Origin: Candidatus Aminicenantota bacterium
Lineage (GTDB): Bacteria > Acidobacteriota > B3-B38 > Guanabaribacteriales > B3-B38
Assembly: GCA_029880275.1 (NCBI GenBank)
Contig: JAOUOQ010000032.1
Location: forward strand, 1 to 13,155
Reading direction: 5' to 3'
Length of the DNA: 13,155 nucleotides
A program made the translations under genes and the position numbers. Positions 1 through 7,055 of this stretch are shown here, in pieces. Under the pieces are notes generated by a model, which was not told where the DNA came from, made no database searches, and saw only the letters and a list, made by a program, of their open reading frames with translations. Every line of letters begins with the position of its first letter. Within the stretch, counting starts at the first letter, position 1.

Positions 1-384
1 AAAACTAATAGAAAGATACCGAAAAGACTTTCTCCGCTTCATAAAACTCCCTACACTCGGCAGGCTTCTATTTCATGGCATGCCTGCACGAGGAAGGGGA
101 AAAGGATAGGTATGTAGAAAAAATCGAGGTGCTTAAATACGGAGCTATTTGGGAGGAGGGAGGGATTTTCCCAGGGCAAGGTTAATGGCTGCCCGGGAGA
201 TTATCACCTTGGGGTCGATTAGCTGGACCCTTGTTCCTGCCATATCCTTCTGGTTCAGTTCCAGAGCTTCTCCATCCCGGAGGGAAGGCATAACAATTCA
301 TGGTCCAGGGGAAGTGTCTCTCCAGTATGGAGATTATCTTGGGCTCCCTCTGATGCCACCTCTGACGGAAAGCCCCATAAAACC
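1..384. other. Gene debris, no intact gene
   Basis: No open frame here has a credible start, ribosome site and protein-like composition. On the plus strand, two short frames read like pieces of one eroded protein. One runs from base 2 and stops at 110-112; the other runs from about base 40 and stops at 183-185. Joining them near bases 55-65 gives a charged, protein-like stretch, but I cannot name a family. The minus strand next to the transposase remnant (below about 385) also contains stops in all frames. The stretch is best read as decayed coding sequence beside an insertion-sequence remnant. Confidence 0.4.
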
Positions 385-717
385 TCAGAATTTCTCCACC
401 GCCTCATAAATCCACTCTCCCTATGCTCTGACCCTCCTTCCGTTCTTCCGCAGCCAGCACACCCCGTGCCCTTCCTCTCTGATATGGGGGATGATGAGCT
501 CCTCCAAGCTGCCCCTGGAGGTCAGGATACTCTTCCTCTGGCGGTATCCCCATCCCCACCCCTTTGAGCCTTCCCTCTTATACCTCCCTCTTCCCAATAC
601 CTTATTCTTCTCATCCAATAACACTGCCTCTACTGCCTCCTCCAGTATCCTGAGCACATAACTCCTGATTTCTTTCCAGGCTCCGGCTACAATATCAGCA
701 AGTTACAGTTGAGCCAT
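385..717 (-). pseudogene. Remnant of an IS256/mutator-type transposase (N-terminal part)
   Basis: Reading leftward from an ATG at 717-715, which follows a good AAGGAGAT ribosome site, the frame begins M-A-Q-L and then hits TAA at 705-703. It continues open to TAG at 423-421, and again to TGA at 387-385, so it carries at least two internal stops. The 421-657 part resembles the N-terminal region of IS256/mutator-type transposases: a basic GRYKREG segment (the family often has RYER), then a G-x-G-Y-R-x-R-K element, then LTSRGSLEELIIPHIREEG, matching the family pattern of a short strand followed by L-x-I-P-R. The DDE catalytic region is absent, so the copy cannot encode an active enzyme. The family call rests on pattern memory only. 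A different transposase family with a similar N-terminus is possible. Confidence 0.5.
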
Positions 718-846
718 AGGTATCTCCTTCTTTTTACCTCACCAGGAGACACCCTCTTTTATTTTGAAGAGAATTTCAACACTAAATTATACAGCCTCGC
801 TATGGAGGGTATGTATTACCTCTGATACCTTTAATGGCTTGAATGG

Positions 847-870
847 GGGTGGGGGAGCGCCACCCTTTTT
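847..870 (+). terminator. Intrinsic terminator-like hairpin
   Basis: GGGTGG (847-852) pairs with CCACCC (860-865) across a 7-base loop, followed directly by five T (866-870). The shape fits a plus-strand rho-independent terminator. No intact plus-strand gene lies upstream in the window, so it may end read-through from the decayed region before the phosphatase promoter. Confidence 0.5.
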
Positions 871-872
871 CC

Positions 873-902
873 TTGACAATTTTCTCTCTGTCAAGTTACA
901 CT
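873..902 (+). promoter_or_regulatory. Sigma70-like promoter with an inverted repeat, upstream of the phosphatase gene
   Basis: A perfect -35 box TTGACA (873-878) is followed after 18 bases by TACACT (897-902, 4 of 6 matches to TATAAT). The -35 box sits in a 7-bp inverted repeat: CTTGACA (872-878) and TGTCAAG (889-895), 10 bases apart. The repeat could be an operator or chance. A transcript from here would start near 909, which excludes an upstream ATG at 843 as the true start of the next gene. Confidence 0.5.
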
Positions 903-953
903 TTTATCACAGTTCAGGAGATGAGGGAAAGCTCCTCAGTAACGATGGGTAGG

Positions 954-1439
954 ATGAATATTTTGTTTGTCTGCACTGGTAACTTATGCCGCAGCCCCCT
1001 GGCTGAAGGGTATATGAGGAAGATTTTAGCTGACAAAGGTCTGCTGGAGGTAGAAGTGAGCTCTGCCGGCTGCTGGGCTGGCAACGGTGCCCAAGTCTCC
1101 GAGGGAGCTCAAAAGGTGGCGGAGGAGAACGGTTTTCAGCTCTCCGAACATCGAAGCCGTCCGATGACCCCTGAGATGGTCGCCCGGGCTGACATTGTTG
1201 CTGCGATGGACGAGGAACAGCGGGAAGAGATCGTCAACCTTGCCCCCGCGGAGAAGAACAAGGTGGTTCTGCTGAGGTCTTTCGCCCCTGATGGCACTAC
1301 GGAGAGCTCTATACCCGACCCATATGGTGCTGATCTGGACTCCTATCGCTATGTGTTCCAGCTGATTAAGGAGTCAGTGGGTGGACTTTACCGTCATCTG
1401 TTAGCCAGCGGCAAGCTCAGACCTTCAAAGAGAAGATGA
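954..1439 (+). CDS. Low-molecular-weight protein phosphatase (tyrosine or arginine phosphatase, YwlE/LMW-PTP family)
   Basis: A cytoplasmic phosphatase of the low-molecular-weight family, about 161 residues (family about 150). It starts with the classic N-terminal strand and P-loop: C7-T-G-N-L-C-R13-S, the CX5R active site with nucleophile Cys7. The general-acid loop is I-P-D-P-Y-G, with Asp122 as the predicted acid. In arginine phosphatases such as B. subtilis YwlE, residue 11 is Thr and sets preference for phospho-arginine. Here it is Leu11, as hydrophobic as the Ile of tyrosine phosphatases, so the substrate is uncertain. Start choice: the frame is open from 843, but that part lies before the promoter and over a terminator-like hairpin. 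ATG 954 gives the family's usual N-terminus (MNILFVCTGN); ATG 945 would add three residues. No ribosome site clearly decides between them. Confidence 0.88.
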   Translation: MNILFVCTGNLCRSPLAEGYMRKILADKGLLEVEVSSAGCWAGNGAQVSEGAQKVAEENGFQLSEHRSRPMTPEMVARADIVAAMDEEQREEIVNLAPAEKNKVVLLRSFAPDGTTESSIPDPYGADLDSYRYVFQLIKESVGGLYRHLLASGKLRPSKRR

Positions 1440-1490
1440 GAATATCTAATTTTTTCCCTTTTTCTTCTGTCATTATGAACAAGAGGTAAA

Positions 1491-2198
1491 ATGCCCAGGG
1501 TTGATGATTATTTTAGCTCCATTGAGGAGCACTTTGTCCGATTACGCGAGAGTCCATTGATTCTCTCGCCAAAGGATTGGTGGCTGATTCAGAAGTGGAA
1601 GGAGGAAGGGATACCTCTCTCCGTGGTTCTTCAGGGTCTGAACAGGACATTTGAGAAATTCACAAAAGGAGCTCAAAAAAGGAGGAAGATTAATTCCATT
1701 GCCTATTGCGCCCAGGAGGTGCTTTCAGCCTGGGAAGAGTTCAAGGAATCTTTGATAGGGAAGAAGAAAAGTGAAGAGCAGCCTCCACTTTTTACTCCCG
1801 GGGAAATAGCATCCTTTCTGGGGGAGCTCCAGCAAGGACTGGAGAGAGCGGCTAAAATAGCAGCCAGAAAGGGTAAAGATGAGTTGGAGGGGAAGCTTAG
1901 AGATATCAACCGAGATGTGGATCAGCTCCGAGCAGAAGCTGATGAGGAGATGGATTTAGAGAAGGTTGAGGAGAGACTTGAAGAGCTGGAGAACATAGTA
2001 AAAGAAGCTATTCGGCATGCAGAGGATGAAGAAGTGGTCAAAGAGATTGAACGCCAGGCGGAGGAGGAGTTGAAAGAGTACCGCCGGGGAATGAGCCCCA
2101 GGCTTTTCAAGGATACGGTGGAGGGATTTGTATGGAAAAAGCTTTTAGCCTCCTACAAGATTCCCCGTATGAGCATATTTTATCTCAAGCAATCATAG
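1491..2198 (+). CDS. Conserved hypothetical protein with acidic coiled coil
   Basis: A 235-residue soluble protein of unknown function, without signal peptide or membrane segment. Residues 1-80 form a compact part beginning VDDYFSSIEEHFVRLR, with LILSPKDWWLIQKWKEEGIPL and then KINSIAYC. I recall similar openings in uncharacterised proteins from several Gram-negative phyla, but I know no assigned role. Residues about 110-205 are rich in Glu, Lys, Arg and Leu with heptad-like spacing, predicting a long coiled coil. The C-terminus (about 205-235) returns to mixed sequence. The start is supported by AGAGGT four bases before the ATG. The gene lies 51 bases after the phosphatase and 38 before comEC on the same strand, so the three may be cotranscribed. 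The neighbours do not reveal a function. Confidence 0.75.
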   Translation: MPRVDDYFSSIEEHFVRLRESPLILSPKDWWLIQKWKEEGIPLSVVLQGLNRTFEKFTKGAQKRRKINSIAYCAQEVLSAWEEFKESLIGKKKSEEQPPLFTPGEIASFLGELQQGLERAAKIAARKGKDELEGKLRDINRDVDQLRAEADEEMDLEKVEERLEELENIVKEAIRHAEDEEVVKEIERQAEEELKEYRRGMSPRLFKDTVEGFVWKKLLASYKIPRMSIFYLKQS

Positions 2199-2236
2199 TC
2201 AGGCTCTCATAGTTTTTTATTAGCCCATACCGGTCA

Positions 2237-4672
2237 ATGAGATACCCTCTGTTGTTTGTATCTGTAGCTTTCATAGGAGGGCTGTTGTTTGCCCGAAAAG
2301 GGGTAGTCCTATTCTGGGCTATTACTGTATGCTTAATAGTGGTGAGCGTCCTTGCTATTTATTTGCTCAAAATAGGAAGGCTGCGAGGCTCATTCCTCTG
2401 TTGTCTTTTGGGATTCTTTTTAGCAGGGGTTCTCTGGCTCCCTGCCGGGGAAAGGAAGCTCCCCTCTAACCACATAGAATTACTTTTTCGTCAGCGAGGG
2501 GCGATTGATTTTAGCCAGCCGGTTGAGCTCTTTGGTCTGGTAGACCAGAGCCCGGAGGAGCGCTTCGACCGCTTTTATCTCTATGTCCGGCTGGAACGCT
2601 TAGCCTCAAAGGGGAAGGTGATGCAGGTGGAGGGTAGGGTGCGGCTGACCGTTTATCACTCGTCGCTCTCTCGTCGTGAAAAGAATAAGGTTGAATACGG
2701 AGATTTTATCCGCACCATCACCCGTTTGCGAAAGCCCTATGTCTATAAGAACATCGGAGGATTCAATTATGAGGAGTACCTCCAACGGCGGGGAATATCG
2801 CTGGTAGGGAGTGTGAGCAGCCCGCTGCTGATAGAGGTGCTTGAGAAAGAGAGGGGGAATAGCCTGAAGAGAGCGCTTTACAGGGTCAGGAGCAAATTGT
2901 CCACGCTGGTAGATAAATACTTTTTCACCAGTTCCGGACTTCTATCCCAACGAGGTGCTATCTTAAAGGGGATGACCCTCGGAGAACGCGGCCTGATATC
3001 AGAAGGGACAGCGAGAATGATGCAAAAATCGGGCGCCTATCATATCCTCGCCATAAGCGGGCTCCATATAGGGATAATAAGCTATTTTCTCTACCTGCTG
3101 TTTTCCTTTCTGAGGATTAACGAAAGATGGAACTGCGGGCTGATCATCATATTGCTGGCTCTGTATGCCATCATGACCGGGGGGAGGGCTTCGGTGATGC
3201 GGGCTACCATTATGGCTGTGGTTTATCTGATGGGGAGAATACTTTACCGGGAAGGGAACTTTTTGAACACCATCTCCTTCTCCGCACTGGTAATATTGCT
3301 GTGCTACCCCGCCCAGCTCTTTGATGCTGGGTTTCAGCTCACTTTTACCGCTACATTATTCATAGTGCTCGTTGCCCATCGAGTGAGCAAGTTTCTCCAC
3401 TTTCTGCCAAGATATCTCAGGGGAGCTGTAGCCATATCCCTGGCAGCTCAGATAGGTTTGTTACCCATTCTCATATACTATTTTCATCGGGTGTCATTAG
3501 TATCTATAATTACCAACATAGCTGTCGTCCCCTTAAGTGCTCTGGTGGTTATGGGAGGCTTTGTCTTTTATCTCCTCAGCTTGGCAATATCCCCTCTTTC
3601 CCTCTATTTTTCTGTCCTGCTGGATTCTTTGCTTCGTCTGTTTTATAACTCATTTTACTGGGTAGGGAACCTCCCTCATGCGTCCTATCGGATTCCAACC
3701 CCTTATTGGTGGGTGGTTGCCGGTTATTACGCTCTGATGCTGGTGATGCTTCTTCCCTTGCGGCGGAGACTATTAAAAGCGGGGGCAATGATATTCTGGG
3801 CAGGATTTGCCATTCTGCTTCTCACCTTCCCCTTCAAGCCCCAGGTCTCTCCCTATTTGACCGTTACCTTTTTTGATGTGTATCACGGCGAAGCTGTGCT
3901 GGTGGAGTTCCCCTCGGGTGAGCGGATGCTTATCGATGGAGGGGGGTATAAAGATGATTTCTCCTTTACCGGAGAGTATGTAATCTCCCCTTTTCTCTGG
4001 AATAAGGGGGTTAAGCGAATTGATTGGGTGGTGGTGACTCACTCTCATATTGACCATATAAGTGGGCTCAATGCCATAATCGAAAATTTTGATGTAGGGG
4101 AAGTATGGCAGGGTAACCCATCTCTTGAAAATTTTTATTATAGAAGTTTTCTGCAGCTGATAAGGAAGAAAGAGGTTCCACTCAAGAGCCATTATCAGGG
4201 TGACCGCATGGAGGTATCAGGGGTGCAAGTGAGGGTTTTGAATCCGCCCCCCAGAAGCTCGCTGCCCTATCGTCTGGAAAATGACAACTCCCTGGTGATT
4301 CAGTTAAGGTATAAGGGAGTCAGGTTCTTGCTCACTGGTGATATAGAAGAAAATGTAGAAAGCCAGCTTACTGCTAATTATGGCAGCGAACTACAGAGCG
4401 AGGTAATGAAAGCAGCCCATCACGGAAGCACCTCTTCTAACAGCGATGAGTTCGTTGAGATGGTAAAACCTCGTGCAGTGGTGGTGTGCGGGAGGCTGGG
4501 CTTCTGGCAGGATGGAACGAAGAGCTTTAAGACTGAGAAGGGAATTATAGTTTACTACACAACCAGAGATGGTCAGGTAACAGTGTTCACTGATGGGGAC
4601 ACTTTTAAGGTGAACACCTATTTTGATTCTGCGGCAATGCGGGGGAAGGGAGTTTATTTTACAGGCTCTTGA
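2237..4672 (+). CDS. comEC: ComEC/Rec2 family DNA-uptake channel with C-terminal metallo-beta-lactamase domain
   Basis: The inner-membrane channel that carries single-stranded DNA into the cytoplasm during natural transformation. At 811 residues it is full length, with three expected parts. First come N-terminal hydrophobic segments and a soluble DUF4131-like region (about 1-190). Next is the polytopic Competence domain (about 215-500) with the family signature A272-I-S-G-L-H-I-G. Last is a metallo-beta-lactamase domain (about 540-795). That domain keeps its metal ligands: T601-H-S-H-I-D-H607, Asp702 in LLTGD, and H728-H-G. The usual DVGQGDA loop at its start reads D547-V-Y-H-G-E-A. It follows the coiled-coil protein by 38 bases, with no clear ribosome site before the ATG. 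Its 3' end overlaps the convergent lipoprotein gene by 19 bp. Competence in the organism is only inferred; ComEC also occurs in species not known to be transformable. Confidence 0.95.
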   Translation: MRYPLLFVSVAFIGGLLFARKGVVLFWAITVCLIVVSVLAIYLLKIGRLRGSFLCCLLGFFLAGVLWLPAGERKLPSNHIELLFRQRGAIDFSQPVELFGLVDQSPEERFDRFYLYVRLERLASKGKVMQVEGRVRLTVYHSSLSRREKNKVEYGDFIRTITRLRKPYVYKNIGGFNYEEYLQRRGISLVGSVSSPLLIEVLEKERGNSLKRALYRVRSKLSTLVDKYFFTSSGLLSQRGAILKGMTLGERGLISEGTARMMQKSGAYHILAISGLHIGIISYFLYLLFSFLRINERWNCGLIIILLALYAIMTGGRASVMRATIMAVVYLMGRILYREGNFLNTISFSALVILLCYPAQLFDAGFQLTFTATLFIVLVAHRVSKFLHFLPRYLRGAVAISLAAQIGLLPILIYYFHRVSLVSIITNIAVVPLSALVVMGGFVFYLLSLAISPLSLYFSVLLDSLLRLFYNSFYWVGNLPHASYRIPTPYWWVVAGYYALMLVMLLPLRRRLLKAGAMIFWAGFAILLLTFPFKPQVSPYLTVTFFDVYHGEAVLVEFPSGERMLIDGGGYKDDFSFTGEYVISPFLWNKGVKRIDWVVVTHSHIDHISGLNAIIENFDVGEVWQGNPSLENFYYRSFLQLIRKKEVPLKSHYQGDRMEVSGVQVRVLNPPPRSSLPYRLENDNSLVIQLRYKGVRFLLTGDIEENVESQLTANYGSELQSEVMKAAHHGSTSSNSDEFVEMVKPRAVVVCGRLGFWQDGTKSFKTEKGIIVYYTTRDGQVTVFTDGDTFKVNTYFDSAAMRGKGVYFTGS

Positions 4673-5730
4673 TATGAAGCCTGGAGGGTCTGAGCGCTCT
4701 CCAGAGCTATCACCACATAATTAAAGAGGTCTTGCTTTCTTATGTAGGCGACATTCTGGTCGTTGATTTCAAACTCCATATCCCTTTTGATGACCTCAAT
4801 AGGGAGGTTCCATACAAGGTTTCTATCACCCCAATGTACCAGACCCACAATCCAATATTCCCCATAGGTAAGTTCTAACTGAGCCATGCCGAAATTATCG
4901 GTGGCAAATTTTCCCCTTTCACTGTTGCGATAGAACTCTTTTACTCGCTGTACGATGATGGTTGATATCTCAGCAGTTTGTTTCTCTAATATATTGGTCA
5001 CCTGTTCGTTGAGACTGTCAAGTTTTGCCTGAAGAGGCTTGAGATTTCGCTCGAGGGTTGGTCTCAGGGTTTCTCTCAATTTAAGGTCTCGACTTATTTT
5101 TCTCTGGACGCCATCCATTTGCTTCTTTGTATTGTCCAGCTGCGTGCGGAGACTATCCAGGAGGCTTAGCTTTGCGCTATTGCCTGCTTTTTTAACTTCC
5201 TGGAGTTCGGAATTGTAAATTAGATATACCTCAAACCAGGTATTTGCCCTGCTTAGCTGGCGTTCTTTTGCTGCCCGTTCAGAGCGATTAGGGTATGCCT
5301 TGGTGAGATAGCTCTGATAAGCAGCTCTGGCGCTCTGGTTAAGCTGGGCTTCCTGCTGTCTGTTTTGAGGCAGTTCGGTTTCTATTCTCTTGGTCTCCTT
5401 TTCAAAGTCGGTGATAAGCTTGTCTATATTGGCCGACAGCTCTTGCTCTTGGGGGTGGAAGTTAATCTGCTGGCGGGCACTCTCTTCTAGCTCACCGTAT
5501 TTCATTTCTGTTTTTACTTCATAGGCTACCTTATCGACCTTGTCGACGAAGTCATAAGTAAAGAGCTCAAAGGTATAGTTTGCCAGAGGTTGCGCGGCTA
5601 CTTTTGCTCTAATAGTTACCTCCCCTTGTCTGGTCTCTGGAGGCGGTCCTTCGCCCTCCTTACCTCCACAGGCGGTAAATAAGATAGCCAGTATTGCAAC
5701 TATCGTTATCCCAAACAGATACCTTATCAT
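4654..5730 (-). CDS. Lipoprotein with coiled-coil insertion in a putative beta-sandwich
   Basis: An envelope lipoprotein of unknown function, 358 residues from the chosen start. The N-terminus (MIRYLFGITIVAILAILFTAC) is a typical lipoprotein signal with the acylated cysteine at residue 21 (lipobox F-T-A-C). A Gly/Pro-rich linker follows. Residues about 38-60 look like beta strands, ending PLANYTFELFTYDF. Residues about 85-265 are helical with long charged coiled-coil stretches. Strand-like sequence resumes at 275 (FATDNFGMAQLELTYGEYWI) in the D-x-x-G-x-A-x-L-x-L-x-x-G-x-Y style of carboxypeptidase-regulatory (transthyretin-like) domains. The start at 5730 is chosen for its GGAGGG ribosome site and because it puts the signal peptide at the N-terminus. 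ATG 5769 also has a GGGAGA site and would add 13 residues. It converges on comEC with a 19-bp overlap and is divergent from the M23 peptidase gene. Confidence 0.8.
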   Translation of the reverse strand: MIRYLFGITIVAILAILFTACGGKEGEGPPPETRQGEVTIRAKVAAQPLANYTFELFTYDFVDKVDKVAYEVKTEMKYGELEESARQQINFHPQEQELSANIDKLITDFEKETKRIETELPQNRQQEAQLNQSARAAYQSYLTKAYPNRSERAAKERQLSRANTWFEVYLIYNSELQEVKKAGNSAKLSLLDSLRTQLDNTKKQMDGVQRKISRDLKLRETLRPTLERNLKPLQAKLDSLNEQVTNILEKQTAEISTIIVQRVKEFYRNSERGKFATDNFGMAQLELTYGEYWIVGLVHWGDRNLVWNLPIEVIKRDMEFEINDQNVAYIRKQDLFNYVVIALESAQTLQASYQEPVK

Positions 5731-5793
5731 TCGAAATCCCTCCCCAACCATAACAGGAGAATAATGCATTCACATCTCCCTTCCATAGTTTTA

Positions 5794-5822
5794 ATTATAT
5801 TTACTTCCTTCTTTAATTTCAA
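5794..5822 (-). promoter_or_regulatory. Sigma70-like promoter of the lipoprotein gene
   Basis: On the minus strand, TTGAAA (5822-5817, 5 of 6 matches) and a perfect TATAAT (5799-5794) are separated by exactly 17 bases. Transcription would start near 5787, 18 bases before the upstream ATG (5769) and about 57 before the preferred ATG (5730). This is one of the best promoters in the window. Confidence 0.65.
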
Positions 5823-5968
5823 GTAAATACCTGAAAATACCTTCTACTTCTTCTTTTTAATTCATAAAATACTAACATACTATAATGGAGATTACAATAA
5901 AAATTAATATAGATTTGGGGTGAGCTTAGCGTTTCACTCTTTTTTTATACAGATGGATGTAAAAAACC
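5823..5968. other. AT-rich divergent intergenic region with a TATAAT box and a terminator-like hairpin
   Basis: No coding frame is evident. On the plus strand there is a perfect TATAAT at 5881-5886 with no good -35 box. Bases 5917-5924 can pair with 5933-5940 (8 pairs, three of them G-U; loop 5925-5932), followed by a run of T (5940-5946). Together these could produce a transcript of about 55 bases, or attenuate transcription toward the M23 gene. Both readings are speculative. Confidence 0.3.
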
Positions 5969-5997
5969 TTGACATTCCCTCAAACTTTGTGTTAATT
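5969..5997 (+). promoter_or_regulatory. Putative promoter of the M23 peptidase gene
   Basis: A perfect TTGACA (5969-5974), preceded by CC like the other -35 boxes here, is followed after 16 bases by GTTAAT (5991-5996, 4 of 6) or after 17 by TTAATT. A second, perfect TATAAT lies at 6006-6011 but without a -35 box at normal spacing. The start point is therefore uncertain. The ribosome site AAGGAGGGGG (6029-6038) lies just before ATG 6043. Confidence 0.5.
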
Positions 5998-6022
5998 AAG
6001 TATTATATAATTAAATACTATA
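5993..6022 (+). repeat. Imperfect tandem 15-bp direct repeat upstream of the M23 gene
   Basis: TAATTAAGTATTATA (5993-6007) is followed immediately by TAATTAAATACTATA (6008-6022), 13 of 15 identical. The junction also forms an inverted repeat, AGTATT (5999-6004) with AATACT (6014-6019). It sits between the -35 box and the ribosome site, so it could bind a regulator. The AT-rich context raises the chance of coincidence. Confidence 0.5.
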
Positions 6023-6042
6023 TATGAGAAGGAGGGGGTCTT

Positions 6043-6924
6043 ATGTTAAAGAGATTTTATACCATTATCATCGTTCCTCACGCCGCTGCAAAGTTTCGGC
6101 AGATAAAAATTCCTCATCATCGCCTTGTGCTGATTTCGGTTATCTGTTTTTTTGTCATCATCTCAATAGGCTTTTTTGCATATAACTATGTTCATTTGAG
6201 TGCGAGGGTTGGCGAGCTGGACAGTCTATTGCTGGAGAATGCTCGGCTTAAGAATGAGAATGCCGAGTATAAAGTTTCTACCGATATCATAAGCCAGAAA
6301 ATAGCAGAATTTGATGATTATAGAAAAAAGCTCAACACCATTGCCGGTATTCAACCTCCTCCGGAAGGAGGAGAATACGGCGGTGTTGGCAACCTGGATG
6401 ATGTACAACAATCTCCCGCTACAAGAGCTCTGAAGCACAATCTGCCGTCACTGCAGCAGCAAGTGAAGGATATGGATAAGAATTTTCAGCTATTAATGGA
6501 CCACTATGAAAACCTGTCCCTTTTGCTGGCTTCCACACCTTCTATATGGCCGGTCCGAGGATATTTGTCCGGGTTCTTCCGTTATCGCACAGACCCCTTT
6601 ACCGGGCATAACTCATTTCATCAGGGGATAGATATCTCTACTCCATTGGGTAAGCCGGTAATAGCTCCCGCCGACGGCATAGTGATCAGTGCCTCCCAAA
6701 ACAAAGGCTACGGCAATATCGTTGTAATCAAGCATCGCTTCGGCTATACCACCCGCTACGGGCATCTGTCGAAATTCGCTGTGAGAAGAGGTCAAGAAGT
6801 GAAGAGGGGGGATGTGATAGGCTATATTGGTCAATCAGGCAAAGCCACAGGTCCCCATCTTCATTACGAGGTAAGAATTAATAATAAATCTGTAAATCCT
6901 CTTAACTACATATTGGAGGAGTAG
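6043..6924 (+). CDS. M23 family murein metallopeptidase, membrane anchored
   Basis: A predicted peptidoglycan endopeptidase acting in the periplasm, 293 residues. A short cytoplasmic N-terminus (FYTIIIVPHAAAKFRQIKIP) is followed by one membrane segment (about 29-50) and a helical coiled-coil linker (about 55-175). The C-terminal LytM/M23 domain (about 180-290) keeps the zinc ligands: H193-Q-G-I-D197 and the second His of H272-L-H274. The catalytic-site His241 in YGHLS is also present. The basic N-terminal opening is shared with other single-pass M23 proteins of Gram-negative bacteria, from memory. Its substrate is probably the cell-wall peptide cross-links. All active-site residues are present, so it should be an active enzyme rather than a degenerate EnvC-type activator. 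The ATG at 6043 follows a very strong ribosome site. It is divergent from the lipoprotein gene and 195 bases before secA. Confidence 0.92.
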   Translation: MLKRFYTIIIVPHAAAKFRQIKIPHHRLVLISVICFFVIISIGFFAYNYVHLSARVGELDSLLLENARLKNENAEYKVSTDIISQKIAEFDDYRKKLNTIAGIQPPPEGGEYGGVGNLDDVQQSPATRALKHNLPSLQQQVKDMDKNFQLLMDHYENLSLLLASTPSIWPVRGYLSGFFRYRTDPFTGHNSFHQGIDISTPLGKPVIAPADGIVISASQNKGYGNIVVIKHRFGYTTRYGHLSKFAVRRGQEVKRGDVIGYIGQSGKATGPHLHYEVRINNKSVNPLNYILEE

Positions 6925-6938
6925 CTCCTACTCCATTT
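6918..6938 (+). terminator. Hairpin overlapping the M23 stop codon
   Basis: GGAGTAG (6918-6924) and CTACTCC (6928-6934) pair perfectly around a 3-base loop, followed by ATTTT. The stem includes the TAG stop codon itself. The T run is short, so it may be a weak terminator. Confidence 0.5.
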
Positions 6939-6942
6939 TCTG

Positions 6943-6967
6943 TCCCTTTTCCTTGGCCGAAAAGGGA
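6943..6967. repeat. Inverted repeat between the M23 gene and secA
   Basis: TCCCTTTTC (6943-6951) and GAAAAGGGA (6959-6967) are perfect reverse complements, 7 bases apart. No T run follows on either strand, so it is not a classical terminator. It could stabilise an mRNA end or be an operator. Confidence 0.45.
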
Positions 6968-7055
6968 AGGAAATTTCTTTCCAATAAGAATTTATATGCC
7001 TTTGCTTTAGCAAAAATAACCAATCTCTTGTCTCCTTCACATCCCCTGTTTCCCC

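Noticed and set aside
149..409. An 86-residue plus-strand open frame near the left end.
   Set aside because: It has no family resemblance or ribosome site. It lies in an area of decayed sequence, partly opposite the transposase remnant frame.
843..953. In-frame extension of the phosphatase upstream to 843, adding 37 residues.
   Set aside because: The extension covers a terminator-like hairpin and lies upstream of the likely transcription start near 909; family proteins begin at the MNILFVCTGN strand.
3773..4192. A 139-residue open frame on the minus strand inside comEC.
   Set aside because: It is antisense to the metallo-beta-lactamase domain, has no recognisable motif or ribosome site, and reflects codon bias of comEC.
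4681..4704. CTGGAG/CTCCAG inverted repeat after comEC, considered as a terminator.
   Set aside because: It has a 12-base loop and no T run on either strand, and it lies inside the lipoprotein coding sequence.
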